A stretch of 64,000 nt of DNA from Xanthomonas sp. XNM01 (GTDB lineage Bacteria; Pseudomonadota; Gammaproteobacteria; Xanthomonadales; Xanthomonadaceae). Position numbers and translations under genes: made by a program. The DNA is taken from the NCBI RefSeq assembly GCF_014851915.1, contig NZ_JACVAP010000005.1:124001-188000 (forward strand), given 5' to 3'. Below, piece by piece: positions 18,067-26,065 of this stretch. The number at the start of each line of letters is the position of its first letter. The stretch's first letter is position 1. Under the pieces are notes generated by a model. That model saw only the letters and a list, made by a program, of their open reading frames with translations, did no database searches and was not told where the DNA came from.

Positions 18067-18357
18067 TCAGCTTGCCGGCGGGATGCGCAGCACCTGGCCG
18101 GGCTGGATCCGGTCGGGATCCTCGAGCTGGTCGCGGTTGGCTTCGAAGATGCGGGTCCAGGCATTGCCATCGCCGTAGATCTGCTTGGCGATCCTGGAGA
18201 GGCTGTCACCCTTGACCACGGTGTAGATCTGGTCGGCGTTGCCGGCCTCGGTCGAGCGCACGCCACCCTGGACGTTGGAAAAATCCGGGCGCTCGGCTTC
18301 GGTACTGCGGACGCCGCCCTGGACGTTGGAGAAGTCGGGGGACTTGCCGGTGCTCAT
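18067..18357 (-). CDS. LysM-domain protein with duplicated N-terminal motif, 96 aa
   Basis: The C-terminal half is one LysM domain ([21 protein letters not shown] to PGQVLRIP), the module that binds N-acetylglucosamine in peptidoglycan. It resembles the potassium-binding/BON-LysM class of small cytosolic or periplasmic proteins in having no signal peptide. The N-terminal part holds two copies of [14 protein letters not shown] in tandem (residues 8-21 and 25-38). The start at 18357 gives [11 protein letters not shown]; the frame is open upstream without similarity. It is upstream of the lipoprotein gene in the same probable operon. Confidence 0.82.
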   Translation of the reverse strand: MSTGKSPDFSNVQGGVRSTEAERPDFSNVQGGVRSTEAGNADQIYTVVKGDSLSRIAKQIYGDGNAWTRIFEANRDQLEDPDRIQPGQVLRIPPAS

Positions 18358-18814
<457 letters not shown>

Positions 18815-19633
18815 CTACTGCCGCTCGTCGCGCAGGGGGGCCGGCGCGTCCAGGCCGGGCGAACCGCGCCACGGATTGATGTCCAGGCCGCCGCGGCGGG
18901 TGTAGCGGGCTTCGACCGACAACCGCTGCGGCGCGCAGCGGGCGAGGACGTCGAGGAAGATCCGTTCCACGCACTGCTCGTGGAACTCGGCATGCTCGCG
19001 GAAGCTGACCAGGTAGCGCAGCAGCGCGGCACGGTCGATCCGCGGGCCCCGGTAGTGCAGGTGTACGCTGGCCCAGTCCGGCTGGCCGGTGACCGGGCAG
19101 TTGGACTTCAGCAGCTCGGACACCAGGGTCTCTTCCACGATTACGCCGGCGTCGGCATGCAGCAGCGCCGCCTGCGGCGGGCCGTAATGGTCGATGGCCA
19201 CGTCCAGCGCATCGATCAGCGTCGCCGCCGCCGGCGCCTCCGCCAGCGGCGGCAGGCCCGGGGTCACCAGCACCGGCGCGCCGGCGCAGCGCGACAGGTC
19301 CGCCGCGATGCGGGTGTGGACCGATGCGGCGTCGTCGAAGCGGGCGCCGTTGAGCGAGTTCAGATAGAGCTTCAGCGACTTGGATTCGATCAGGTGCGGC
19401 GAGTCGGCAGGCACATGCAGGGTGGCGGTGCCGGCCTGCGGCTTGCCGCGCCCGTCGAGCCAGCCCAGCTCATAGACATGCCAGCGGTCGTGGCCGACGA
19501 AGGGCAATGCGGCATCGGCGATGCCGAGTTCGGCGCGCGCGCCGGCGCGCGGGATCGGAAACAGCAGCGTGGCGTCGTAGCGGGTCGGATAGGCGACCTC
19601 GCGCCCGAGGCTGGAATCGTGGGGCGTGTTCAT
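18815..19633 (-). CDS. queF: NADPH-dependent 7-cyano-7-deazaguanine reductase, type II QueF
   Basis: 272 residues, the long (two-domain tunnelling-fold) form found in proteobacteria. The substrate and NADPH motif ESKSLKLY is at residues 83-90. The catalytic Cys179 lies in [11 protein letters not shown] with Asp186 after it, and the conserved glutamate region [12 protein letters not shown] follows. The enzyme reduces preQ0 to preQ1 in queuosine synthesis for tRNA. No other queuosine gene is in the window. It is single, with a tandem hexamer repeat just past its stop. Confidence 0.96.
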   Translation of the reverse strand: MNTPHDSSLGREVAYPTRYDATLLFPIPRAGARAELGIADAALPFVGHDRWHVYELGWLDGRGKPQAGTATLHVPADSPHLIESKSLKLYLNSLNGARFDDAASVHTRIAADLSRCAGAPVLVTPGLPPLAEAPAAATLIDALDVAIDHYGPPQAALLHADAGVIVEETLVSELLKSNCPVTGQPDWASVHLHYRGPRIDRAALLRYLVSFREHAEFHEQCVERIFLDVLARCAPQRLSVEARYTRRGGLDINPWRGSPGLDAPAPLRDERQ

Positions 19634-19916
19634 GGCGCCATTCTACGGACTGCGCGCGGCGCGCCGGCGCGGCATGCGTCGATCCTCGCAGCCGGCGTTC
19701 AAGCGCGCAGGGTGGGCGGCGGCCCGGACGGTGCGGCAGCACCCTGCGCGATGCCGGCACCGGGCGCGACCGCGCCCTGGCGTTCCTGCGGCGCGGCGAT
19801 GCGCCGATGCCAGGCGGCAGCGTCGGGCGCGGCTCCCGCCCGGAGACCGGCGCAGCGGTGGACCCGTCGCGCGGACCGGCGCGGCTCGACGCTGCCGGTC
19901 AGGCCGCGGAGCCGGG

Positions 19917-20321
19917 TCAGAGCCGCTGTACCGGGCGTCCGCGAGCGGCATGCAGCCGGCGCAGGTTCCACAGATGCGCGGCGGCCAGCGCCAGCGAGCC
20001 GGCCACGGTCAGCGGTGTCTCCAGTGCATGCAGCGGCCAGCCCACGGCGCCCAGCGTCAGCAACAGCAGTCCTGCGGTCGCCAGCGCCACCACTGCGGCC
20101 GGCAACGGATGCCGGCGGTGGCTGCGCCGCAGCGCGGTCGCGGTCAGCGGCAGGGCGATCGCCACGAACAGCAGGTGCACCCATTCGGCCTCGGCCCAGG
20201 CCGACAGCAGCGGCAGGAACGCGGCCGCCAGCGGCAGCAGCAGGCAATGCACGACGCACAGCCCGGACAACCCGATCGCGGCGTGGTCGAAAGCGTGCGT
20301 GCGCGACAGCGGAACAGGCAT
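19917..20321 (-). CDS. MerC-domain membrane protein
   Basis: 134 residues with four likely membrane segments. The MerC-type motif GLSGLCVVHCLLLP near residue 20 supplies the paired cysteines used by this family to handle metal ions. It diverges from a CobW GTPase gene with 52 bases between starts and shares with it a probable Zur box. That suggests a role in zinc homeostasis rather than mercury resistance; no other mer gene is nearby. Confidence 0.87.
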   Translation of the reverse strand: MPVPLSRTHAFDHAAIGLSGLCVVHCLLLPLAAAFLPLLSAWAEAEWVHLLFVAIALPLTATALRRSHRRHPLPAAVVALATAGLLLLTLGAVGWPLHALETPLTVAGSLALAAAHLWNLRRLHAARGRPVQRL

Positions 20322-20340
20322 GGACAATCTCCGGAATCTC

Positions 20341-20359
20341 GTTACAGTTATAACATAAC
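20341..20359. promoter_or_regulatory. Probable Zur operator between the MerC-like and CobW genes
   Basis: The AT-rich stretch GTTACAGTTATAACATAAC stands out in this GC-rich region. It contains GTTAT-AAC-ATAAC, a perfect inverted repeat, and resembles the proteobacterial Zur box core GTTATA-N-TATAAC with one extra spacer base. The position directly before the CobW ribosome site and between two divergent metal genes supports zinc-dependent repression of both. Confidence 0.62.
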
Positions 20360-20373
20360 ACAAAGGAGTCCTC

Positions 20374-21699
20374 ATGGCCGTTTCGTCCGACCCACGCCTG
20401 CCGGTGACCGTGCTCTCCGGCTTTCTCGGCGCAGGCAAGACCACCCTGCTCAACCACGTGCTGCGCAACCGCGACGGTCTGCGCGTGGCGGTGATCGTCA
20501 ACGACATGAGCGAGATCAACATCGACGCCCAGCTGGTCCGCGACGGTGGCGCCGCGCTGCGCAGGACCGACGAGACGCTGGTGGAATTCAGCAACGGCTG
20601 CATCTGCTGCACGCTGCGCGACGACCTGCTGCAGGAGGTGCGGCGGCTGGCTGCCGAAGGCCGTTACGATTACCTGCTGATCGAATCGACCGGGATCGGC
20701 GAGCCGATGCCGGTGGCCGCGACCTTCGCCGTGCGCGACGAACAGGGCGTCTCGCTGTCCGACGTGGCGCGGCTGGACACGATGGCCACCGTCGTCGACG
20801 CGGTCACCTTCATCGACGGCATGGGCTCGCCCGAGCGGCTGGTCGACCGTGGTCTGCAGGCCGGGCCCGATGATGCACGCGCGCTGGTCGACCTGTTGAT
20901 CGAGCAGGTCGAGTTCGCCGATGTGATCGTCGTCGCCAAGTGCGATCTGGTCGATCCCGAGCGCCTGCGCCTGACCACGACGGTGCTGCGTGGGCTCAAC
21001 CGCGATGCACGCATCGTTGAATCGCGCGGCGCCGATGTGCCGCTGGCCGAGCTGCTGGACACCGGCCGCTTCGACTTCGACCGCGCGCGTCTGGCACCGG
21101 GCTGGCTGCAGGAGCTGCAGGGCATCCACACACCGGAGACCGAGGAGTACGGCATTGCCAGCTTCACTTATCGCGCGCGTCGCCCGTTCCACCCGGCGCG
21201 CCTGGCCGCGCTGCTCGACCACGGGCTGGAGGGCGTGATCCGCAGCAAGGGCTGGTTCTGGCTGGCCTCGCGGATGGACTGGGTCGGCGAGCTGGCGATC
21301 GTCGGTGCGGCCACCCGGACCAGCGCGGCCGGATTCTGGTACGCGGCACGCGAGCGGGTCCGTGCAGGCCGCATCGGCCTGCTGCCGGAGGCGGCCTTCC
21401 TGCACGCACCTCTGGCGTTGTCCGGGGATGGGGCGGCGCGCTGGCAGGCGGCGGCCTGGTCGGCGCCGCAGCCTTCGCCGCTTGAGCTCGGGGATGCGCA
21501 GGAGCACGCGGCGCTGGCGCGGCTGTGGCATCCGCTGTGGGGCGACCGCCGGCAGGAACTGGCGGTGATCGGCGTCGGTACGGATGAGGCGCAGCTGCGC
21601 GCGCACCTCGACGCCTGCCTGCTGGACGACGACGAGATGGCCGCCGGTCCGGCGGTCTGGCGCGACCTGCCCGATCCGTTTCCTACGTGGCAGCGCTGA
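20374..21699 (+). CDS. CobW/COG0523-family GTP-binding metallochaperone
   Basis: 441 residues. The Walker A motif GFLGAGKTT is at residues 16-24, and the hallmark metal motif CICC has cysteines at 76, 78 and 79. ESTGIGEP follows as the switch region, and a CobW C-terminal domain covers about residues 260-420. These GTPases deliver metals; members behind a Zur box are thought to supply zinc to proteins during starvation. AAAGGAG precedes ATG 20374. A zinc role is inferred from the Zur-like box; the family also serves cobalt and iron enzymes. Confidence 0.93.
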   Translation: MAVSSDPRLPVTVLSGFLGAGKTTLLNHVLRNRDGLRVAVIVNDMSEINIDAQLVRDGGAALRRTDETLVEFSNGCICCTLRDDLLQEVRRLAAEGRYDYLLIESTGIGEPMPVAATFAVRDEQGVSLSDVARLDTMATVVDAVTFIDGMGSPERLVDRGLQAGPDDARALVDLLIEQVEFADVIVVAKCDLVDPERLRLTTTVLRGLNRDARIVESRGADVPLAELLDTGRFDFDRARLAPGWLQELQGIHTPETEEYGIASFTYRARRPFHPARLAALLDHGLEGVIRSKGWFWLASRMDWVGELAIVGAATRTSAAGFWYAARERVRAGRIGLLPEAAFLHAPLALSGDGAARWQAAAWSAPQPSPLELGDAQEHAALARLWHPLWGDRRQELAVIGVGTDEAQLRAHLDACLLDDDEMAAGPAVWRDLPDPFPTWQR

Positions 21700-22094
21700 C
21701 TGCCACGTTCCGCCGCCGGTCATGGCGGTGTGGTGGCGAGGCAGCGCGACCACCGGCGCAGGCCCGTCGCTGCCGTCTCCATGGGCGCCAGGGGGGCTGC
21801 TGCCATCGGCAACGCGGACCGGCGCGGAGGCCGTGCAGCAGCGACGGGCCGGCCTGTATGGCGCAAAGCAGTGCGGCCAGGCACCGTGCCGGCAGCGCTG
21901 CGTCCGCTGGGGCGTGCGATGGTGGGTTGCGGTGTGCCGTGGCGCAGGCCCGGGACCGCTGCGGCGGTGGCCGGCGCGGTTGTCGCAGGATGTGGTTTCG
22001 GCGGCTGTGCGGTGGGTCCCGCGGCTGCGGCCTGCTGGCAGATGACGGTGTTGCCTTCAGCCCGCGCGCTGCCGTCGCGCGCATGACGCGATGG
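21700..22094. other. Gene-free spacer between convergent genes, about 395 bases
   Basis: It lies between the stops of the CobW gene and the EamA transporter, so no promoter is expected. No gene, hairpin with T run or repeat family is clear. Confidence 0.4.
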
Positions 22095-22961
22095 TCAGGG
22101 CGCGGTCGCGATCACCGCGATCGCCGCCACCGCCAGCACGATCGCCGCGCGGTTGAGCCAGGAGGTGCGTTCGCCGAAGGCCAGCATGCCGACGGCGGTG
22201 CCGAGCAGGACCACGCCGATGTTCATCGTCGCGAACACCACTGCCGGGCTGTCGTGCAGCTGCTGGTGGGCGCGCACGTAGAAGACGATGTTGCCGAAGT
22301 TCAGCGTGCCCAGCAGCAGGCCGGCGCCGAGGTGGCGCAGGTCCAGCCGGGTGCGGCCGCGCGCCTGTCGCCACAGCTGGGTGCCCAGCATCAGCACGAA
22401 GGCGATCGAGAACGCCGTCAGCAGCGAGGCCGACGATGGAATGCCGGCCTGGGCGATGGTCTTGAGCATCACGTCGACCAGCGCGAAGCCCGCCCACACC
22501 GCCAGCAGCAGCCCCCAGCCGCCGGGCGCCTGTCCGGTGGCGCTGGCGGCTGGATCGGGGCGGGCGACGATGCCGGCCACCGCGACCAGTCCCAGCGCGA
22601 GCCCGGCCAGCTTCTGCATCGAGGCCTGTTCGCCGAACAGCGCGAACGCGGCCAGCAGCGACAGCAGCAGCGACAGGCGCTGGGCGACGTCGGTACGGAC
22701 GATGCCGGCCCGGCGCACCGCCGCCGCCAGCACCAGGAACAGCGATGGCAGCACCACCGCCAGGGTCAGCAGCGCGGCCCACGGCGCCTGCGGCGAGCGC
22801 AGCGGCTCCAGCGGCGGACGCAGCAGGCCCAGGCACAGCGTCGCTGCGGCCAGGTAGTTCCAGGTCACCAGCTGGCCTGCATCCAGGCGCCAGCGCGGGG
22901 CCAGCTTCAACAGCACGCCGACCAGCACGCTGCAGGTGACGCTGAGCAGGATGTAATGCAT
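22095..22961 (-). CDS. EamA/DMT-superfamily transporter
   Basis: 288 residues with about ten membrane segments arranged as two EamA-like halves. The second half ends in a family-typical segment GVVLLGTAVGMLAFGERTSWLNRAAIVLA. Such proteins export small metabolites or amino acids; the substrate cannot be read from the sequence. ATG 22961 begins the first membrane segment directly. It is divergent from the alpha/beta hydrolase gene. Confidence 0.86.
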   Translation of the reverse strand: MHYILLSVTCSVLVGVLLKLAPRWRLDAGQLVTWNYLAAATLCLGLLRPPLEPLRSPQAPWAALLTLAVVLPSLFLVLAAAVRRAGIVRTDVAQRLSLLLSLLAAFALFGEQASMQKLAGLALGLVAVAGIVARPDPAASATGQAPGGWGLLLAVWAGFALVDVMLKTIAQAGIPSSASLLTAFSIAFVLMLGTQLWRQARGRTRLDLRHLGAGLLLGTLNFGNIVFYVRAHQQLHDSPAVVFATMNIGVVLLGTAVGMLAFGERTSWLNRAAIVLAVAAIAVIATAP

Positions 22962-23097
22962 GCGGACCGGGTGGCGTTCGGGGGCGCCATTGTAGGCATG
23001 CACCACCTGCGCACCCGCGGGCGCGGCACCGCCGCGACGCAGCGTCCCGCCGCCGTGCGCGGTACATCGCGGAGGCTGCACGGGCGCAGCGGCTATC

Positions 23098-23772
23098 ATG
23101 TCGCCCATGCACGATCCCGCCTTCCCCACTGAATCCGGCGGCCTGATGCTGGACGGACCGGCCGGTCCGCTCGAGCTGGCCATCGACCTGCCCGATACCG
23201 ACGTGGCCCGACCGCTGGTCGCCATCGTCTGCCATCCGCTGCCCACCGAGGGCGGCACGATGCACAACAAGGTCGTCACGATGGTCGCGCGCAGCCTGCG
23301 CGAACTCGGCGCCACCTGCGTGCGTTTCAACTTCCGCGGCGTCGGCGCGTCGTCCGGCAGCTTCGACGAAGGCCGCGGCGAGCAGGACGACCTGCAGGCC
23401 GTGGTCGACTGGGTACGCCGCCATCGCCCCGAGGCCAGGCTGTGGCTGGCCGGTTTCAGCTTCGGCTCGTATGTGAGTCTGCAGGCGGCGGTGAAGCTGG
23501 AGGCCGACGCAGTGATCTCGATCGCGCCGCCGGTGTCCGGCCGCGGCTGGGACTTCAGCGGCATCGCCCTGCCGCAGGTGCCGTGGCTGGTGATCCAGGG
23601 CGATGCCGACGAGATCGTCGACGCCCAGGCGGTCTACGACTGGATCGACGGCCTGGAGCAGCCGCCGCAGCTGGTGCGGATGCACGACACCAGCCACTTC
23701 TTCCACCGCAAGCTGATCGACCTGCGCGGCGCGCTGCAGCACGAGGTCAAGGCGTGGCTGCCGGAGGCATGA
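23098..23772 (+). CDS. Alpha/beta hydrolase (COG2945-like)
   Basis: 224 residues. The nucleophile serine is at about residue 121 in GFSFGS, the oxyanion region is CHPLPTEGGTMHN, and the late histidine is in HDTSHFFHRKL. This small cytosolic group includes uncharacterised esterases. Two starts are possible, at 23098 and 23107, neither with a clear ribosome site. Its stop overlaps the zapE start in an ATGA arrangement, so translation is probably coupled. Confidence 0.87.
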   Translation: MSPMHDPAFPTESGGLMLDGPAGPLELAIDLPDTDVARPLVAIVCHPLPTEGGTMHNKVVTMVARSLRELGATCVRFNFRGVGASSGSFDEGRGEQDDLQAVVDWVRRHRPEARLWLAGFSFGSYVSLQAAVKLEADAVISIAPPVSGRGWDFSGIALPQVPWLVIQGDADEIVDAQAVYDWIDGLEQPPQLVRMHDTSHFFHRKLIDLRGALQHEVKAWLPEA

Positions 23773-24881
23773 GTCGGACCGCCCTGGCCGCCGATGCCAC
23801 GCCCTCGCAGCGCTACGACGCCGGTGTCGCCAGTGGCGAGATCACCGACGACCCGGCGCAGCGTCCGGCGCTGGCCGAGCTGGACCGCATCCACGCCGCG
23901 CTGCTGGCCCCCACCGGCGGCGGCCTGCTCGGGCGGCTGCTGAAAAAGACGCCCGAGCCGGTGCGCGGCCTGTACTACTGGGGCGAGGTCGGCCGCGGCA
24001 AGACCTTCCTGGTCGACCTGTTCTTCGACGGCCTGCCGATCGAGGGCAAGTACCGCACTCATTTCCACCGGTTCATGCGCGGCGTGCACGAGCGGCTGCG
24101 CGCGCATGCCGGCCAGTCCGATCCGCTGGCGAAGATCGTGCGCGAGTGGCGCGGCGAGCTGAAGCTGCGGGTGCTGGTGCTGGACGAATTCTTCGTCACC
24201 GACATCGGCGACGCGATGCTGCTGGCGCGGCTGCTGGAGCGGCTGTTCGCCGAGGGCGTGACCCTGGTGACCACCTCCAACACCGCGGTGGAGAACCTGT
24301 ACCGCGACGGGCTGCAGCGCGACAGTTTCATGCCCGCGATCGCGCTGCTGCAGCAGCACTGCGTGGAGCTGCGCTCGGACGGCCAGGAGGACTACCGCCT
24401 GCGCGCGCTGACCCAGTCGCCGGTCTACCGCGCGCCGCTGGATCCGCAGTCGCCGGCCTGGCTGGAGGAACGCTGGAAGGCGCTCAGCGGCGGCGAGCCC
24501 GCGCAGGCCGGCAACATCGAGATCGAGTCGCGCAAGATCCCGGTGCGCGGCCGCGGCAAGAGCATCGCCTGGTTCGATTTCACCGCGCTGTGCGAAGGCC
24601 CGCGCGGCACCAGCGACTACATCGAGATCGCGCGCGAGTTCAACACCGTGCTGGTCGGCGGCATTCCGCATTTCGACCGGCTCAACGAGGACGCCGCGCG
24701 TCGCTTCGTCAACTTCATCGACGAGGCCTACGACCGCCAGGTCAACCTGGTGTGCACCGCCGCGGACGCACCGCCGCTGCTGTACACCGGCACCCGGCTG
24801 GCCGGCGCGTTCGAGCGCACCGCCTCGCGCCTGATCGAAATGCAGAGCGCCGAGTACCTGGCGCGGCCGCACCGCAGCTGA
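23769..24881 (+). CDS. zapE: Cell division protein ZapE (AFG1-like ATPase)
   Basis: 370 residues, the family length. The Walker A region GEVGRGKTF is near residue 72, and the Walker B region VLVLDEFFVTDI near residue 139. The AFG1/ZapE C-terminal region contains WFDFTALCEGPRGTSDYIEIA. ZapE is an FtsZ-associated ATPase that destabilises Z-rings late in division in Escherichia coli. The gene overlaps the upstream hydrolase by four bases, so the two form an operon. Confidence 0.95.
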   Translation: MSRTALAADATPSQRYDAGVASGEITDDPAQRPALAELDRIHAALLAPTGGGLLGRLLKKTPEPVRGLYYWGEVGRGKTFLVDLFFDGLPIEGKYRTHFHRFMRGVHERLRAHAGQSDPLAKIVREWRGELKLRVLVLDEFFVTDIGDAMLLARLLERLFAEGVTLVTTSNTAVENLYRDGLQRDSFMPAIALLQQHCVELRSDGQEDYRLRALTQSPVYRAPLDPQSPAWLEERWKALSGGEPAQAGNIEIESRKIPVRGRGKSIAWFDFTALCEGPRGTSDYIEIAREFNTVLVGGIPHFDRLNEDAARRFVNFIDEAYDRQVNLVCTAADAPPLLYTGTRLAGAFERTASRLIEMQSAEYLARPHRS

Positions 24882-24885
24882 GGCG

Positions 24886-25554
24886 TCAGCGGCTGGCGGC
24901 GTCGGTCGTCCGCGTGTCGCGCCCTGCATCGCGGCCTGTGGCCGGCAGCGAACGCAGGCGCAGCGCCACTCCGCACAGCCACAGCAGATACAGCGCGATC
25001 ACCGCCTTCTGCGAGGCGCCGCGCGGCAGCTCGCGCCACAGCGCATGCAGCCACAGGCCGGCGAACGCCAGGGCCGCCACCGCCAGCAGCGGCGCCGCCA
25101 CCGGGCGCCAGTACGGGTCGTGGCGCAGCACCGCCGACTGCAGCAGCATCGCCGCGCCGACCAGCAGGAACGCCGCCATCGCCGCCAGCCCATGAACCAG
25201 CGCGCCGGCATCGCTGACCGGATGGCCCGGACTGGGGCCGGGCCAGTACGCGGTCGCGATCAGCGCCAGGCCGCCGAGCGGCAGCAGCACCGACACCAGC
25301 TGCCGGCGTGCGGCCGGGGCCAGGGCGGCCCACAGGCTGGTCGCCAGCACAGCCATGGCCAGACCCAGCAGCGCGTACGCCAGCCGCAGCCAGCCGCTGT
25401 ACGGGCCGGACAGATAGAAGCTCAGCGGCGCCTGCCACCAGTCGTGCTCGATGCGCAGCAGCTGTACGCCGACCCCCGCCACCGCGAAGCAGGCCAGCGC
25501 CACGAGCGTGAAGGAGGCGGCGCGGGCGGGGGAGACGGCGCGGAGCATGGACAT
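24886..25554 (-). CDS. DUF998-like membrane protein
   Basis: 222 residues with about six hydrophobic segments, starting SFTLVALACFAVAGVGVQLL. The pattern, with a polar WWQAPLSFYLSGPYSGWL loop and a GHPVSDAGALVHGLAAMAAF segment, is that of DUF998 proteins. Their function is unknown. ATG 25554 is chosen just before the first membrane segment; the frame is open further upstream. It is convergent with zapE, four bases apart. Confidence 0.8.
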   Translation of the reverse strand: MSMLRAVSPARAASFTLVALACFAVAGVGVQLLRIEHDWWQAPLSFYLSGPYSGWLRLAYALLGLAMAVLATSLWAALAPAARRQLVSVLLPLGGLALIATAYWPGPSPGHPVSDAGALVHGLAAMAAFLLVGAAMLLQSAVLRHDPYWRPVAAPLLAVAALAFAGLWLHALWRELPRGASQKAVIALYLLWLCGVALRLRSLPATGRDAGRDTRTTDAASR

Positions 25555-25818
25555 CGGTCCAGTCTGGCCGATGCGCCGGCCCCGCGGCAAAGCCTCGCGG
25601 CCGGGACGCTTTGCCGCAGGGCGGAGCTGCCCGGGTCCCCGAAAGTGATGCCGGTCACCCAACCGTGCATCCCCGCATGGCCGGCACCGGGGCCGGGTAA
25701 CGGGTTGGGCCGGACGGCCGGAGGATGTTCCACAGGACACCCCCGGACATCGCTGGCGTGGAACCGGATGAGGGCGAAAAAAGCGGCTCCGGCCTTGACA
25801 CGGAATTTACACTTTGAC

Positions 25819-25864
25819 CGCGATATATCGCGTTGACTCCCCTTCGACACCACACTATCTTGTG
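25819..25864 (+). promoter_or_regulatory. Pair of NrdR-type boxes and promoter upstream of nrdA
   Basis: Two AT-centred palindromes lie about three helical turns apart. CGCGATATATCGCG is at 25819-25832, and CACTATCTTGTG, close to the NrdR consensus, is at 25853-25864; the centres are 33 bases apart. A promoter TTGACT (25833-25838), 17 bases, TATCTT (25856-25861) puts the second box over the -10 element. This is the normal layout for NrdR repression of ribonucleotide reductase genes. nrdR itself is not in the window. Confidence 0.72.
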
Positions 25865-26065
25865 CCGGTTGGTTCCGGCAGCCCCGCTCCCGGAATGCGC
25901 GCGACCCCTGCCGCGCCGTTTCCCCGTCGGAAGTGACAGTCCTGCAGTAACCGGCGCGGTGTCCGTGCGTTCCGGTGGCTGTGGCGACCTCGCTTCCGGC
26001 CGCGCCCACCGTTGGCCGTTCCGTGCGTCGGAGCGGCTGCGTGCACCACACATGGAGGAGGATGC
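25865..26065 (+). other. Long 5' leader of nrdA
   Basis: About 200 bases lie between the presumed promoter and the ATG. No gene is supported. The leader ends in a strong ribosome site, GGAGGAGG, five bases from ATG 26066. Confidence 0.5.

Noticed and set aside
19917-20321. MerC-like gene as part of a mercury-resistance operon
   Set aside because: No merR, merT, merP or merA nearby, and the shared box looks like a Zur site.
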